Positions 8,396 through 19,243 of a DNA stretch of 64,000 bases are shown one piece after another. Location: positions 62,001 through 126,000 of the forward strand of contig NZ_SJON01000001.1 in NCBI RefSeq assembly GCF_004331385.1, in the 5' to 3' direction. This DNA comes from Enterobacter quasihormaechei (GTDB lineage: Bacteria > Pseudomonadota > Gammaproteobacteria > Enterobacterales > Enterobacteriaceae). Every line of letters starts with the position of its first letter. The stretch's first letter is position 1. The position numbers were made by a program, and so were the translations under genes. Under the pieces are notes generated by a model. It was given only the letters and a program-made list of their open reading frames with translations, made no database searches and was not told the DNA's origin.

Positions 8396-9205
8396 TCAGG
8401 ACTTACTCAGCTTCTCTGATTTTTCCATGCATTTTTGCATCGCCTCGATCACGGCGGAGCGGAACCCACGATCTTCCAGCACGCGCACGGCTTCAATGGT
8501 CGTGCCGCCCGGCGAGCACACCATATCTTTCAGTTCGCCCGGATGTTTACCCGTTTCCAGCACCATTTTGGCCGAGCCCATTACCGCCTGCGCCGCAAAT
8601 TTGTAAGCCTGCGCGCGCGGCATGCCGCCCAGCACGGCGGCATCCGCCATGGCTTCGATAAACATAAAGACATACGCCGGCGCCGAGCCGCTCACGCCAA
8701 CTACCGGGTGGATCATCGCTTCGGCAATCACTTCCGCTTCGCCGAAGCAGCGGAAAATATTCAGTACATCCGCCACGTCTTCAGACGTCACCAGGGCGTT
8801 CGGGGTCACGGAGGTCATGCCGGCATTCACCAGCGACGGGGTGTTTGGCATGGCGCGAACAATCTTACGGTCGTGGCCCAGCGCGCGGGCGAGCTGATCG
8901 AGGGTCACGCCTGCGGCAATCGACACCACCAGGGTATCTTTATTCAGGCTGGAGGTGATCTCGCTCAGGACTTTAATCATGATATTCGGCTTAACGGCGC
9001 CAAAGACAATGTCCGCCACCTGAGCCACTTCCTGCGCGCTTTCTGCGGCGTTGATACCATACTCATCACGCAGCGCCGCGACTTTATCCGGTGACGGGGT
9101 ATAGACCCAAATCTGCCCCGGCAGCACCTGGCCGCTGGCAATCAGTCCACCGAGGATAGCTTTACCCATGTTCCCGCAGCCGATAAACCCGATTTTCTTA
9201 TCCAT
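8396..9205 (-). CDS. proC: Pyrroline-5-carboxylate reductase
   Basis: ProC carries out the last step of proline synthesis, reducing pyrroline-5-carboxylate with NADPH in the cytoplasm. The 269-residue protein has the Rossmann loop GFIGCGNMGKAI (residues 6-17) and the C-terminal signature block ending CSPGGTTIEAV. ATG at 9205 follows GGAGAG by five bases; a GTG one codon upstream is too close to it. E. coli has dgcC (adrA) between psiF and proC; here only about 200 bases separate them. Confidence 0.97.
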   Translation of the reverse strand: MDKKIGFIGCGNMGKAILGGLIASGQVLPGQIWVYTPSPDKVAALRDEYGINAAESAQEVAQVADIVFGAVKPNIMIKVLSEITSSLNKDTLVVSIAAGVTLDQLARALGHDRKIVRAMPNTPSLVNAGMTSVTPNALVTSEDVADVLNIFRCFGEAEVIAEAMIHPVVGVSGSAPAYVFMFIEAMADAAVLGGMPRAQAYKFAAQAVMGSAKMVLETGKHPGELKDMVCSPGGTTIEAVRVLEDRGFRSAVIEAMQKCMEKSEKLSKS

Positions 9206-9302
9206 CACGTCTCTCCGTTTTTATGCGTTGTTATCTCTCACTGATAGCTTAACAACGAAATGCAGGCGACAATAGTCGCCAGAATCATATTGGGGAGAGA
9301 CT

Positions 9303-9761
9303 ATGGCGATTTGGGTTGATGCGGACGCGTGTCCGAACGTGATCAAAGAGATTTTATTTCGCGCTGCCGAGCGCGTGCAGATGCCGCTGACGCTGGTGGC
9401 GAACCAGAATATCCGCGTGCCGCCCTCCAGATACATTCGTTCTCTGCGCGTTCCGGCCGGGTTCGACGTGGCGGATAACGAGATAGTACGCCTGTGCAGC
9501 GCAGGGGATTTGGTGATCACCGCGGATATCCCGCTGGCGGCCGATGTTCTGGCGAAAGGGGCGGCGGCGCTGAACCCGCGCGGAGAACGTTATTCTCCTG
9601 CAACGATCCGCGAGAAACTCACCATGCGTGATTTTATGGATACGCTGCGTTCCAGCGGCGTGCAGACCGGTGGGCCAGATAGCCTGTCGCAGCGCGATCG
9701 CCAGCAGTTTGCCGCCGAGCTGGATAAATGGCTGCTGGAAGTGAAACGCCGCCCGGCGTAG
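9303..9761 (+). CDS. yaiI: YaiI, UPF0178 (DUF188) protein
   Basis: This is a 152-residue cytoplasmic protein of the YaiI/YqxD family. The N-terminus [12 protein letters not shown] has the conserved acidic pair of a PIN-like fold, and [17 protein letters not shown] is the family signature. Function is unproven; nuclease activity has been suggested for the fold only. It is divergent from proC, with the short perfect inverted repeat GGCGAC/GTCGCC (9267-9282) between them. Confidence 0.93.
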   Translation: MAIWVDADACPNVIKEILFRAAERVQMPLTLVANQNIRVPPSRYIRSLRVPAGFDVADNEIVRLCSAGDLVITADIPLAADVLAKGAAALNPRGERYSPATIREKLTMRDFMDTLRSSGVQTGGPDSLSQRDRQQFAAELDKWLLEVKRRPA

Positions 9762-9850
9762 ACATCCTCCGGGCTGTTTTGTGGTACAGTGTGGCTTCCA
9801 CAGGCTTGTCATTCCGTACCGCTTTGCAGTAAAGTTAGCGCAACATCTTC

Positions 9851-9868
9851 TGCAATCATTTCTTTACA
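9851..9868 (+). promoter_or_regulatory. Possible TyrR box upstream of aroL
   Basis: TGCAAT-CATTTC-TTTACA fits the TyrR consensus TGTAAA-N6-TTTACA with a perfect right arm. It lies 38 bases before aroL, which TyrR and TrpR repress in E. coli. I did not find the further TyrR boxes or the TrpR operator that E. coli aroL has. Confidence 0.45.
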
Positions 9869-9905
9869 GCCTTCAGTTATCCGGCATCAAGGGGAATACC
9901 TGGTT

Positions 9906-10430
9906 ATGAACCCACCCATCTTTTTAGTTGGCCCTCGCGGCTGTGGGAAAACGACCGTTGGTCTGGAGCTGGCGCGTTTGTGCCAGAGTCAGTTCGTCGA
10001 TACTGACCACTGGCTCCAGGAGAATGCCGGTCAGACCATCGCCGATATCGTGGAGAATGAGGGGTGGGAGAGCTTTCGTGCGCGCGAAACGGCTACGCTG
10101 GAAGCGGTGACCGCACCGTCAACCGTGATTGCAACCGGTGGGGGCATTATTCTGGCACCGTATAATCGTCAGTTTATGCGCGAAAAAGGTGTCGTGATCT
10201 ACCTCTGTGCCCCGGTGTCGACGCTGGTGGGGCGGCTGGAAGCCTTTCCGGAAGAGGGGCAGCGCCCGGCGCTGACCGCGAAACCGCTGAGTGAAGAGGT
10301 CAGCGACGTGCTCGCCGAACGCGATGCGCTATACCGCGAGGCGGCACACCATGTTGTGGATGCCTCGGCGTCACCCGAAAAAGTTGCGATTCAGATTATT
10401 ACCGCCCTGCGTTTGGCTTGCGCCAGCTAA
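9906..10430 (+). CDS. aroL: Shikimate kinase II
   Basis: AroL phosphorylates shikimate with ATP in the chorismate pathway. The 174-residue P-loop protein has Walker [10 protein letters not shown] (residues 8-16), the shikimate-binding [14 protein letters not shown] and GGGI motifs, and the lid region RPAL. The start ATG 9906 gives the E. coli length; an upstream in-frame start would add 39 unrelated residues. It is followed by yaiA and aroM as in E. coli. Confidence 0.96.
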   Translation: MNPPIFLVGPRGCGKTTVGLELARLCQSQFVDTDHWLQENAGQTIADIVENEGWESFRARETATLEAVTAPSTVIATGGGIILAPYNRQFMREKGVVIYLCAPVSTLVGRLEAFPEEGQRPALTAKPLSEEVSDVLAERDALYREAAHHVVDASASPEKVAIQIITALRLACAS

Positions 10431-10474
10431 CAGCCGTCTATACTCATAGCTCAGACATAAAAAAAGGATGAGCT

Positions 10475-10666
10475 ATGCCAACCAGACCTCCCTATCCACG
10501 TGAAGCCCGCATCGTTACCGTTGAAAAAGGTAATGGCGATGAGACCGTAACCTGGTATCAGCTGCGTGCCGATCACCCCAAACCGGATTCGCTGATCAGC
10601 GAACATGAAACCGAACAGGAAGCGCGGGATGCGAAACGGCGCTATGAGGATCCAGAGAAGTCCTGA
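10475..10666 (+). CDS. yaiA: YaiA, small conserved protein
   Basis: This is a 63-residue hydrophilic cytoplasmic protein, the same length as E. coli YaiA. It starts [19 protein letters not shown], followed by a [15 protein letters not shown] core. Function is unknown. It lies 44 bases behind aroL with ribosome-binding site AAAGGATG and is probably co-transcribed with it, so it may share aromatic amino acid control. Confidence 0.92.
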   Translation: MPTRPPYPREARIVTVEKGNGDETVTWYQLRADHPKPDSLISEHETEQEARDAKRRYEDPEKS

Positions 10667-10902
10667 TAAAAGTCCGAATTCGTTACAACCGTGCCTGCAT
10701 CACACTTTTAACTTATCGCCAATGTTAAGTAGCAGTTAATATTTAGTTATTACAGGTGGATTCGGAAAGGCCAGTCGATCTTTACACTACGGTGTAGAGA
10801 TCCCCTGCTACGCTTGGTGCTGTTTTGTTGAATAAATGAACGGTGCAGCGTAGTGAGCCTGTACCTGTGTGGCAGTTGTGGTAGTAACGAAAGGCGATCA
10901 AA

Positions 10903-11580
10903 ATGAAGGCGACGTTGGCGATCCTCACAATCGGTGTGGTCCCTGTAAGCGAAGTATTACCGCTCCTCACGGAGCATATCTCTGAACAACAGATTAAGCA
11001 TCTTAGCCTGTTAGGGAAGATGAGTCGGGAAGAGGTCATGGAAGACTACGCTGTCGAGGCGGGGGATGAGCCCCTGGCAACGTTATTAAGCGACGGTAAA
11101 CTGGCGCATGTGTCGCGCCAGAAAATTGAGCGCGCGCTACAGGGCGTGATCGAAGTGCTCGATAATCAAGACTATGACGTTATTTTGCTGATGAGCACGG
11201 CACCGGTTAAAGGGCTTAGCGCGCGAAATGCCATTCTGCTCGAACCGATGCGGATCATTCCGCCGCTGGTGGCGTCAATTGTGGATGGTCATCAGGTTGG
11301 GGTTATCGTTCCCGTTGAAGAACTGCTGGATAACCAGACGGTGAAGTGGGCCGCGCTGGAGCACACTCCGCTGTACGCGCTGGCAAATCCGTTCTGGGAC
11401 AGCGAAGCGAAACTGATTGCGGCGGGACAGGAGTTGATCGACAGAGGGGCGGATGTCCTGATGCTGGACTGCCTGGGGTTCCATCAGCGGCATCGTGATT
11501 TACTGCAAAAGGCGCTGGATGTTCCGGTGTTGCTCTCTAACGTCCTGATGGCGCGCCTGGCGTCGGAATTACTGGTGTAA
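10903..11580 (+). CDS. aroM: AroM family protein
   Basis: This is a 225-residue protein of the AroM family, annotated as part of the aroL-yaiA-aroM unit. It has the conserved [18 protein letters not shown] start and the C-terminal [17 protein letters not shown], where the Cys may matter; the family resembles Asp/Glu racemase-like folds, but the reaction is unknown. A 236-base gap separates it from yaiA, so it could have its own promoter. Confidence 0.93.
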   Translation: MKATLAILTIGVVPVSEVLPLLTEHISEQQIKHLSLLGKMSREEVMEDYAVEAGDEPLATLLSDGKLAHVSRQKIERALQGVIEVLDNQDYDVILLMSTAPVKGLSARNAILLEPMRIIPPLVASIVDGHQVGVIVPVEELLDNQTVKWAALEHTPLYALANPFWDSEAKLIAAGQELIDRGADVLMLDCLGFHQRHRDLLQKALDVPVLLSNVLMARLASELLV

Positions 11581-11619
11581 TGAATTTTGCGTGACAGGTC
11601 ATGAGCATGGCCCCTATAG

Positions 11620-11940
<321 letters not shown>

Positions 11941-11949
11941 TGTTTTTTT

Positions 11950-11972
11950 CCCTCTCCCCGTTGGGGAGAGGG
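11950..11972. repeat. Short palindromic repeat CCCTCTCCCC / GGGGAGAGGG, copy 1
   Basis: A 10-bp inverted repeat with a three-base loop lies between the convergent ppnP and rdgC genes. A related unit occurs at 13955-13987. The T-run precedes the stem on the plus strand, so it is not a normal terminator for either gene in that orientation. Such palindromes are common between enterobacterial genes. Confidence 0.6.
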
Positions 11973-11982
11973 TGATGGAGAA

Positions 11983-12897
11983 TTATCTCTGCGCTTCGCC
12001 GCCGAGGCCTTCCACCAGATTCTGGATCAGCGCCGCCAGCTCGCCGGTCATCAGGATAAAGTCTGCGTCAAAGCGCTGGGCATAATCTTCGCGGTCGATA
12101 TCTTCGTTCTGATCGCGCAGTTCATCGCAGAATTTCAGACGCTTCACCGAGCCGTCATCACACATCACAAACTGAATGCGCTGCTGCCAGTCGAGCGCCA
12201 GTTTGGTCACCACTTTGCCCGCTTCAATGTGCACGGCGATTTCGTCGCTCACCAAATCCTGTTTCTTCGCCCGGATCACGCCGCCGTCTTCCAGCAGCGC
12301 TTTCAGCTCTGCTTCATCAAGGATCTGGAAGCCCTGAGCGGCCGTCCCGCTACGCACCCACTCCGTCAGGGTCAGCTCAATCGGCGTTTCCAGCGCCAGC
12401 GGAACCACCGGCAATGAGCCAAGGCTCTTACGCAGCAGCGCCAGCGTATCTTCCGCTTTTTTGGCGCTGGCGCAGTCCACCATGATCAGCCCGTTAACGG
12501 TGTCGATCCACATCATGGTCTGGCTAAAGCGGCTAAAGGCGCGCGGCAGCAGCGAGTGCAGCACTTCATCCTTCAGCGAATCTTTTTCGGTTTTTTTAAG
12601 CTTACGGCCTTGTTCAGCTTCCAGCTTGAAGATCTTCGCTTCGAGCGCCTGCTTAACCACGGGCGTTGGCAGGATCTTCTCTTCTTTACGGGCGCAAACG
12701 ATGATTTGCCCCGTGCTGCTGGCGTGGGTCAGCGCATCGCTTTGAGAACCCATTGGCGGAACCCAGCCGGTTTTTGCCATATCCTGGCTACCGCAAGGGG
12801 TAAAGGAGTAAGCGGCTAACTGTTTTTCCATCTCTTCTGCACGCAGCGAAACGTCGCGGCTGAGACGGTAAACCATCAAATTTTTGAACCACAGCAT
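11983..12897 (-). CDS. rdgC: RdgC, nucleoid-associated recombination protein
   Basis: RdgC forms a ring around double-stranded DNA and limits RecA-mediated recombination. The 304-residue protein starts [17 protein letters not shown] and ends EGLGGEAQR, as in E. coli (303 residues). ATG at 12897 was chosen from that match; four further in-frame codons upstream have no support. It is divergent from mak, as in E. coli. Confidence 0.97.
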   Translation of the reverse strand: MLWFKNLMVYRLSRDVSLRAEEMEKQLAAYSFTPCGSQDMAKTGWVPPMGSQSDALTHASSTGQIIVCARKEEKILPTPVVKQALEAKIFKLEAEQGRKLKKTEKDSLKDEVLHSLLPRAFSRFSQTMMWIDTVNGLIMVDCASAKKAEDTLALLRKSLGSLPVVPLALETPIELTLTEWVRSGTAAQGFQILDEAELKALLEDGGVIRAKKQDLVSDEIAVHIEAGKVVTKLALDWQQRIQFVMCDDGSVKRLKFCDELRDQNEDIDREDYAQRFDADFILMTGELAALIQNLVEGLGGEAQR

Positions 12898-13020
12898 GAT
12901 AATTTCCACGGCCTTGTCGTTAAATCAGCGGGCATGATAACGAATTGTCGCATCGCTTGCATTGCTAATCGGGATGCGGGCTTCTACTCTGTTGATAATC
13001 AAAATAATGAGGAGTGTCTT

Positions 13021-13926
13021 GTGCGTATTGGGATTGATTTGGGCGGCACCAAAACAGAAGTTATTGCGCTGAGCGAGCAGGGAGAGCAACTGTTTCGCCA
13101 CCGTCTGCCTACGCCGCGCGATGATTATCACCAGACCCTCGAAACGATTGCCCGCCTGGTCGATATGGCAGAGCAGGCAACGGGCGAGACGGGGACCGTG
13201 GGGATTGGGATCCCCGGCTCCATATCGCCCTATACTGGCGTGGTGAAAAATGCCAACTCCACCTGGCTCAACGGTCAGCCGTTTGATAAAGACGTAAGTC
13301 AACGTCTGAACCGGGAAGTGCGTCTGGCAAATGACGCCAACTGCCTGGCGGTGTCCGAGGCCGTCGATGGCGCCGCGGCAGGCGCGCAGACCGTTTTTGC
13401 GGTCATCATCGGCACCGGCTGCGGGGCGGGCGTGGCTATCGGCGGACGCTCGCATATTGGCGGCAACGGCACCGCGGGCGAGTGGGGACACAACCCGCTG
13501 CCGTGGATGGACGAAGATGAACTCAAATACCGCGCCGAAGTACCGTGCTACTGCGGCAAGCAGGGCTGTATTGAGACCTTTATTTCCGGGACGGGGTTTG
13601 CCACCGATTATCATCGTCTGAGCGGCCAGCCGCTGAAAGGTAACGAGATTATGCGTCTGGTTGAGGAGCAGGATCCGGTGGCTGAACTGGCGCTCAGCCG
13701 CTACGAAATGCGGCTGGCAAAATCCCTGGCGCATGTGATCAATATTCTCGATCCTGACGTGATTGTGCTGGGCGGCGGCATGAGCAACGTCGACCGGCTG
13801 TACGCGACGGTGCCCACGCTGATAAAACAGTGGGTATTTGGCGGCGAGTGTGAAACGCCGATCCGCAAAGCCGTTCACGGTGATTCCAGCGGCGTGCGCG
13901 GCGCGGCGTGGTTGTGGCCGGAATAA
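13021..13926 (+). CDS. mak: Fructokinase Mak (ROK family)
   Basis: Mak phosphorylates fructose, and weakly other hexoses, with ATP in the cytoplasm. The 301-residue ROK protein has the phosphate loop [10 protein letters not shown] (residues 4-13), GIGIPGS, the catalytic-region GTGCGAG and the zinc-binding [15 protein letters not shown] at 13021 is the start, preceded by GAGGAG. E. coli Mak has 302 residues. In E. coli mak is usually poorly expressed; I cannot judge that here. Confidence 0.95.
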   Translation: MRIGIDLGGTKTEVIALSEQGEQLFRHRLPTPRDDYHQTLETIARLVDMAEQATGETGTVGIGIPGSISPYTGVVKNANSTWLNGQPFDKDVSQRLNREVRLANDANCLAVSEAVDGAAAGAQTVFAVIIGTGCGAGVAIGGRSHIGGNGTAGEWGHNPLPWMDEDELKYRAEVPCYCGKQGCIETFISGTGFATDYHRLSGQPLKGNEIMRLVEEQDPVAELALSRYEMRLAKSLAHVINILDPDVIVLGGGMSNVDRLYATVPTLIKQWVFGGECETPIRKAVHGDSSGVRGAAWLWPE

Positions 13927-13954
13927 ACGCAAAACAGCAACGCAAGTTTTTGTA

Positions 13955-13987
13955 CCCTCTCCCACGGGGAGAGGGCCAGGGTGAGGG
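13955..13987. repeat. Short palindromic repeat, copy 2
   Basis: CCCTCTCCCACGGGGAGAGGG followed by CCAGGGTGAGGG lies between the convergent mak and sbcC genes. It shares its stem with the repeat at 11950-11972, so this family occurs twice within 2 kb, each time between convergent genes. Confidence 0.6.
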
Positions 13988-14011
13988 CACCAGACCGCAG
14001 CGCCCCATCAT

Positions 14012-17000
14012 TTAACCCACCGCAAACTCCCTGTCCAGCCTGCTGTATCCCAGCCCGTTGATCTTCTTCACTTTGATCTGCACCGGAATACGATCTTTCA
14101 TTGCCTCGACGTGGCTGATCACGCCGATGGTTTTCCCGGTGGCGTTCAGCGCGTCGAGCGCATCCAGCGCGGTATCCAGCGTTTCGCTGTCGAGCGTGCC
14201 GAACCCTTCATCCAGGAACAGCGAGTCAATCCGCGTTTTGTGACTGACCAGATCGGAAAGCGCTAAGGCCAGCGCCAGGCTGACCAGGAAACTCTCCCCG
14301 CCGGAAAGGGTGCGCGTATCGCGTACCGCATCGGCCTGCCAGGTGTCGACCACCTCCAGCTCCAGCGCGTCGCTCGCTTTACGCTGGAGCAGGTAGCGGC
14401 CGTGCAGACGGTTGAGCTGCTGGTTGGCAAGCCACACCAGATTATCCAGCGTCAGCCCCTGGGCAAATTTACGGAATTTATCGCCGGTGCTGGAGCCTAT
14501 CAGCGCATTGAGATAGCCCCAGTCGTCGGCCTGACGCGCCGCTTCCTCAATCTGCTGCATTAACGCCTGCTGGTGCAGACGGTTATCGCTGTCCTGTTTG
14601 AGCTGCTGGCGGATCTCCCCCTGATGCGTGGTGTTGTCCCGAAGCTGCTGCGCCAGCTGCTGTAACCGTGCCTGAAGGGTTGCGATATCGGTTTCCAGCC
14701 CCTCCGGGCGTTGTGTCTGGTGCGCCTGAAGCTGCTGGCTTGCCTGTACCGAGAGCGCCATGGCCTGCTGAAGCTGGTTCTCGAGCGTCTGCTTTTGCTG
14801 TTCAAGCTGGCGGATCGACGCATCATCCAGCAGGGCGGCGAGAAATGCCTCGCGATCGGCGAAGCAGCTCGCGGTCAGCGCGGCGCTGAACTGAGCCTGC
14901 GATTGCTGAAGCCGTTCACGCTCCAGGGTCTCCTGCTGCTGTAGGGTGGCGAGCTGGCTTTGCAGCGACACGCATTCGTCGTGGATCGCACGCCAGTTTT
15001 CAGGGATCACCGCGTCGGCTTCTGCATTATCAGAAACCGGCAGCGTATCCAGAATGGGCATCAGGGCGTTAATACGCTCCTGAATCGTACCGTGCTGGGC
15101 CTGTTTTTCCTGCCACCGGGCGTATTCGTTTTCGCGCGCGCTGAGCCAGGCATTTTCAGTACCCTCATCGGGCTCGCTAAGCGACAGCGACCGTAACGAG
15201 GCCGCCAGCGCCTGACGCGTCGCCGCCAGCTGCTGCTGGTGCTGGCGCGCCTGTCCTTCCTGTTCATTGAGCTGGTTTTGCAGCGTCAGACGCTGGCTTA
15301 GCTGATAAAGCTGGCGTTCGTACTGCTCCTGTTCGCTCATCCAGGGGGCAATATCATCCTGAATATTCAGCGCTATGTTCAGGGACGTGCAGACCTCCAG
15401 CCACTCTTTAGTGAGTGCTTGCTCTTCCTGAGAGAGGGACTGGGCTTCCGCTGTCTCGCGCTGGATCTGCTGGGTCAGCGCATTGACCTGCCCGAGCACC
15501 AGCAACCCTTCCTCTTTCAGCGCGACAACCTCTTTTTCGAGGGCATCGCGGCGGCGCTGATTGTCGGTCAGTTCGAGTGCCTGATACTGCACCACGGCCG
15601 GATGTTCGCATGAGCCGCAGAGCGGGCAAGGCTTACCGGCTTCCAGCTGAGCACGATAGTTCTCAAGATCTTTGATTGTCGCTTCACGCTCACAGAGCGC
15701 CTTAAGATCGACAAAGTGCTGATTTTTCTCTTTATACTGCTGGCGGCGCAGGGTCAGGGTGTCGTTGAGCGTGACCTGCTCAGCCTGTGCTTTCTTCACG
15801 CTTTCCGCATTCTGGCGCAGCCTTTTTTGCAGCGGCTGATAGCGAGCGTGAAGTGCGGTCAGGCGCTGGCGAAGCGCCCGCGTGTGTGCCTGTTGCTCCA
15901 TTGCGGTTGTGATGGCCTCAGCCGTCAGCGTCAGCGTACTTTCCGGCATCCCGGCCAGCTTCTGGCGGAGCTCAGCAATGCGCGCCGACTGGGCCGCGAG
16001 CTGATTTTTATCGCGACTCAGCTGCGTAAAATGCGCCCGCCAGCCGGCAATTTCCTGTCCCCACTGACGGAAACGATCGTGTTCGGTCAGCCACTGCGTC
16101 AGCGCCGTGTGCTCTGTCTGCAACTGTTCACGGTTGCGCAGCGCACCGTTGCGGATACGCGCGCGCTGTGCCGCTCTGTCGAGTAAGCGAGTATTTACTT
16201 CAGCAATTCGCTCTGTGGTCTGCGACAGGCGGGCGGTCTGCTCCTGCTGGTGCTCCCACAGGGGGCGCAGCTGGGCGGCGGGCTGGGCCAGCTGAAGCTT
16301 CGCCAGTTGGGGAGCGGCGTCCGTCAGAGCCTGTTGCGCCTGCTGCTGCGAAACGGCTGCGCGCTGCTGTTCACGTATTAGCTCGTCGTTACGCGTAAGC
16401 CACTGAAAATCTTTCTGTTGGCTCTGCTGCCGGGCCAGCAGGATCTTTTCTTCGTCAGTGAGTGCCTGCAAACTTTGCTGCAAGTGCTGCTGCTGTTCCT
16501 CGCTCAGCAGCACTACGCCTGCGGCCTGCGCTTCACACATCTCCAGCGCGCTGCGTGCCGCTTTATGTTTTTCAAAGACCATGGCGGAAATCTGGCCGTA
16601 AATTTCCGTGCCGGTCAGTTCTTCCAGCAGCTCAGCGCGATCGCTCGGTTTCGCATTCAGGAAAGCGGCAAACTGCCCCTGAGAGAGCAGCATCGAGCGG
16701 GTAAAGCGTCCATAGTCCAGCCCGGTCAGTGCGGCGGTTTGTTCCAGCTTATCCGTGACTTTGTCGGCCAGAATTTTGCCGTCTTCGCAGCGGGCCAGCT
16801 CCACGCGCGGTGCCTGTAAGTTTCCGTCCGGCTGGTTGCGGGCACGGTTCTGGCTCCAGAAAGCGCGATAGGCGACGCCTTTGACCTCGAACTCCACCTC
16901 TGCCAGACATTCGGCGGTATCGCGCGTCATCAGGTCGTTTTGGGCCTGGGAGACCTTATTAAGGCGCGGCGTTTCGTGGTAGAGCGCCAGGCAGATGGCG

Positions 17001-17143
17001 TCCAGCAGCGTGGTTTTGCCTGCGCCAGTGGCACCGGTGATGGCAAACAGCCCGTTGCTGGCGAACGGCTCCGCGGTGAAATCAATTTTCCACTCGCCTT
17101 TCAGTGAATTGAGATTTTTCAGACGCAGGCTCAGAATTTTCAT
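14012..17143 (-). CDS. sbcC: SbcC, exonuclease subunit (SMC/Rad50 family)
   Basis: SbcC is the ATPase of the SbcCD nuclease, which cuts DNA hairpins and cruciforms and processes double-strand breaks. The 1043-residue protein has Walker A GATGAGKT (37-44), two long glutamine-rich coiled coils, the zinc hook CPLC (506-509), and C-terminal LSGGES signature plus Walker [12 protein letters not shown]. Its ATG overlaps the sbcD stop by four bases (ATGA), so the two are translationally coupled. The length matches E. coli (1048). Confidence 0.97.
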   Translation of the reverse strand: MKILSLRLKNLNSLKGEWKIDFTAEPFASNGLFAITGATGAGKTTLLDAICLALYHETPRLNKVSQAQNDLMTRDTAECLAEVEFEVKGVAYRAFWSQNRARNQPDGNLQAPRVELARCEDGKILADKVTDKLEQTAALTGLDYGRFTRSMLLSQGQFAAFLNAKPSDRAELLEELTGTEIYGQISAMVFEKHKAARSALEMCEAQAAGVVLLSEEQQQHLQQSLQALTDEEKILLARQQSQQKDFQWLTRNDELIREQQRAAVSQQQAQQALTDAAPQLAKLQLAQPAAQLRPLWEHQQEQTARLSQTTERIAEVNTRLLDRAAQRARIRNGALRNREQLQTEHTALTQWLTEHDRFRQWGQEIAGWRAHFTQLSRDKNQLAAQSARIAELRQKLAGMPESTLTLTAEAITTAMEQQAHTRALRQRLTALHARYQPLQKRLRQNAESVKKAQAEQVTLNDTLTLRRQQYKEKNQHFVDLKALCEREATIKDLENYRAQLEAGKPCPLCGSCEHPAVVQYQALELTDNQRRRDALEKEVVALKEEGLLVLGQVNALTQQIQRETAEAQSLSQEEQALTKEWLEVCTSLNIALNIQDDIAPWMSEQEQYERQLYQLSQRLTLQNQLNEQEGQARQHQQQLAATRQALAASLRSLSLSEPDEGTENAWLSARENEYARWQEKQAQHGTIQERINALMPILDTLPVSDNAEADAVIPENWRAIHDECVSLQSQLATLQQQETLERERLQQSQAQFSAALTASCFADREAFLAALLDDASIRQLEQQKQTLENQLQQAMALSVQASQQLQAHQTQRPEGLETDIATLQARLQQLAQQLRDNTTHQGEIRQQLKQDSDNRLHQQALMQQIEEAARQADDWGYLNALIGSSTGDKFRKFAQGLTLDNLVWLANQQLNRLHGRYLLQRKASDALELEVVDTWQADAVRDTRTLSGGESFLVSLALALALSDLVSHKTRIDSLFLDEGFGTLDSETLDTALDALDALNATGKTIGVISHVEAMKDRIPVQIKVKKINGLGYSRLDREFAVG

Positions 17144-18345
17144 GCGTTTTCTTCCTCGTCATTGAGGGTATGCAGGGTCTGGGCAAACAGCTCGTTAAGC
17201 CTCGTTTGCCTGGCCTCGTCCATCTCTTCATGCGCAAGCCGCCGCGCGAACACCTCTTCAACCCGGAGTTCGCTCAGCGTTTCACGTTGAGCACTCAGCA
17301 GAATTTTCTCGCGCTGCTCGCGGCTGCGGCGTACCAGCAGCACCTCCACGGGAAGGTCTTCCGTCAGCGTCTGAATTTTACGCTGCATATCGTACAGGTA
17401 GTCGTCGGTGGCGATTTCGATATCGAGCCAGACGGGCGGGTTAAGCGCTGCGCCGCGCCACTGTTCAAGCTGGGCGGTAATGGCGGCCAGATCGCCTTTC
17501 AGCACCGCCAGCGGCTGGGTGACCGGGACCTCAAGCGTCTCAACGGCGCTGAGTTTGCCGTCGGTGAAGCTCACCAGATGCACGGATTTGGCTTTGCCCG
17601 TTTCGTCAAAACTGAGCGAAATGGGCGAGCCGCTGTAGCGGATGTGCTCGCAGCCGCCGATGATTTGCGCCCGGTGAATGTGCCCGAGGGCAATGTAGTC
17701 AGCGGGCGGGAAGTTCTGCGCCGGAAACGCGTCCAGCGTACCGATATAAATTTCGCGCACCGCGTCACTCTTACTGGCCCCGACGGTGGTGAGGTGTCCG
17801 GTGGCAACGATCGGAATGGCCTGTTCACCGCGCAGGGCACAGGCTTCCGTATGTTGCTGGTGGTAATAGCGCGTGATGGCCTGCAACAGATGCTGCTGCT
17901 TTTCGCTGCCGGACAGGCCGGCCTGGCTTTGCACGATATCGCGCGGGCGTAAAAACGGGATAGGGCACAGCACCGCGCCCGGCGTGCCGTCGCGTTTTTT
18001 CAGGATCTGCGGCGCGTGGCCGGCGCTGGCTACCACGGTGGTATTGAGGTACGCCAGAATATCGCGGGATTCGTTCAGCATCGCCACGGAATCATGGTTT
18101 CCGGCGACAATCACCAGATGACAACCGGTTTGCTGGAGGTTGACCACAAAACGGTTGTACAGCTCACGCGCATAGCTCGGCGGCGATCCGGTATCAAAAA
18201 TGTCGCCCGCCACAATGATTGCGTCCACCTCGTGAGCCTGAGCCGTCTCCAGCAGCCAGTTCAGGAACGCTTCATGTTCCGCGGCGCGGCTTTTGCTGTA
18301 AAAATTTTGACCCAGGTGCCAGTCTGAGGTGTGAAGTATGCGCAT
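17140..18345 (-). CDS. sbcD: SbcD, nuclease subunit (Mre11 family)
   Basis: SbcD is the Mn-dependent metallophosphoesterase of the SbcCD complex. The 401-residue protein shows the ordered metal-binding motifs DWHLGQ (8-13), GDIFD, GNHDS and GHIH. It is the first gene of sbcDC and is divergent from phoB, as in E. coli; the 187-base gap contains the Pho box, which lies nearer phoB. Confidence 0.97.
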   Translation of the reverse strand: MRILHTSDWHLGQNFYSKSRAAEHEAFLNWLLETAQAHEVDAIIVAGDIFDTGSPPSYARELYNRFVVNLQQTGCHLVIVAGNHDSVAMLNESRDILAYLNTTVVASAGHAPQILKKRDGTPGAVLCPIPFLRPRDIVQSQAGLSGSEKQQHLLQAITRYYHQQHTEACALRGEQAIPIVATGHLTTVGASKSDAVREIYIGTLDAFPAQNFPPADYIALGHIHRAQIIGGCEHIRYSGSPISLSFDETGKAKSVHLVSFTDGKLSAVETLEVPVTQPLAVLKGDLAAITAQLEQWRGAALNPPVWLDIEIATDDYLYDMQRKIQTLTEDLPVEVLLVRRSREQREKILLSAQRETLSELRVEEVFARRLAHEEMDEARQTRLNELFAQTLHTLNDEEENA

Positions 18346-18448
18346 AAGAGATCCGTGGCAATAATAAGAAAGCAGGATTATAAACTTTCGGGGAGCGGAA
18401 AATAACCGCTGTAATAAAACAACAGTTTGCCATTTACCGTGGTAATGT

Positions 18449-18477
18449 TTTTCATAAATCTGTCATAAATCTGACGC
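18449..18477 (+). promoter_or_regulatory. Pho box and promoter of phoBR
   Basis: Two adjacent 11-base repeats, TTCATAAATCT and GTCATAAATCT, followed by GACGC, are identical to the E. coli phoB Pho box as I recall it. A -10-like CATAAT follows at 18477-18482. This is the site of PhoB autoregulation. Confidence 0.85.
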
Positions 18478-18532
18478 ATAATGACGCCGCATTACAGACT
18501 TGTAACTTAAATACGATAAGACAGGGCAAAGT

Positions 18533-19222
18533 ATGGCGAGACGTATTCTGGTCGTAGAAGATGAAGCTCCGATCCGTGAAATGGTGTGCTTCGTGCTTGA
18601 ACAAAATGGCTTCCAGCCGGTTGAAGCGGAAGATTATGACAGCGCGGTGAACCAGCTGAATGAACCCTGGCCCGACCTGATCCTGCTGGACTGGATGCTG
18701 CCTGGCGGTTCCGGATTGCAGTTTATCAAGCATATTAAGCGCGAGGCGATGACCCGCGATATCCCGGTAGTGATGTTGACGGCGCGCGGTGAGGAAGAGG
18801 ATCGCGTGCGCGGCCTGGAAACCGGCGCGGACGATTACATTACCAAACCGTTCTCCCCGAAAGAGCTGGTGGCTCGAATCAAAGCGGTGATGCGCCGTAT
18901 TTCACCGATGGCGGTGGAAGAGGTGATTGAGATGCAGGGGCTGAGCCTCGATCCAACCTCACACCGGGTCATGACCGGTGAAAATCCCCTCGATATGGGG
19001 CCCACCGAATTTAAACTCCTTCACTTCTTTATGACACACCCGGAACGCGTTTACAGCCGCGAACAGTTGCTGAATAACGTCTGGGGAACTAACGTCTATG
19101 TCGAAGACCGAACGGTTGACGTCCATATTCGCCGCCTGCGTAAAGCACTGGAACTGAGCGGCCACGATCGCATGGTACAGACGGTCCGCGGCACGGGTTA
19201 TCGTTTCTCGACCCGTTTCTGA
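18533..19222 (+). CDS. phoB: PhoB, phosphate response regulator
   Basis: PhoB is the DNA-binding response regulator of phosphate starvation. The 229-residue protein has a receiver domain (1-120) with acidic pocket ED (9-10), phospho-acceptor D53 in LLDWMLPG and conserved K105 in ITKPFSP, then an OmpR-type winged helix ending [10 protein letters not shown]. It activates its own operon through the Pho box 60-80 bases upstream, and probably the residual Pho box before the phoA scar. phoR follows 21 bases later. Confidence 0.98.
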   Translation: MARRILVVEDEAPIREMVCFVLEQNGFQPVEAEDYDSAVNQLNEPWPDLILLDWMLPGGSGLQFIKHIKREAMTRDIPVVMLTARGEEEDRVRGLETGADDYITKPFSPKELVARIKAVMRRISPMAVEEVIEMQGLSLDPTSHRVMTGENPLDMGPTEFKLLHFFMTHPERVYSREQLLNNVWGTNVYVEDRTVDVHIRRLRKALELSGHDRMVQTVRGTGYRFSTRF

Positions 19223-19243
19223 ACAATGACAGGAGTGTGACGC

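Noticed and set aside
8307..8435. Short frame before and into the end of proC
   Set aside because: It begins MNVMKSRAPSGSG but runs into antisense proC, and matches neither dgcC nor any family I know.
11950..11972. Palindrome read as a rho-independent terminator for ppnP or rdgC
   Set aside because: The T-run precedes the stem on the plus strand and becomes an A-run after the stem on the minus strand, so it is listed as a repeat.
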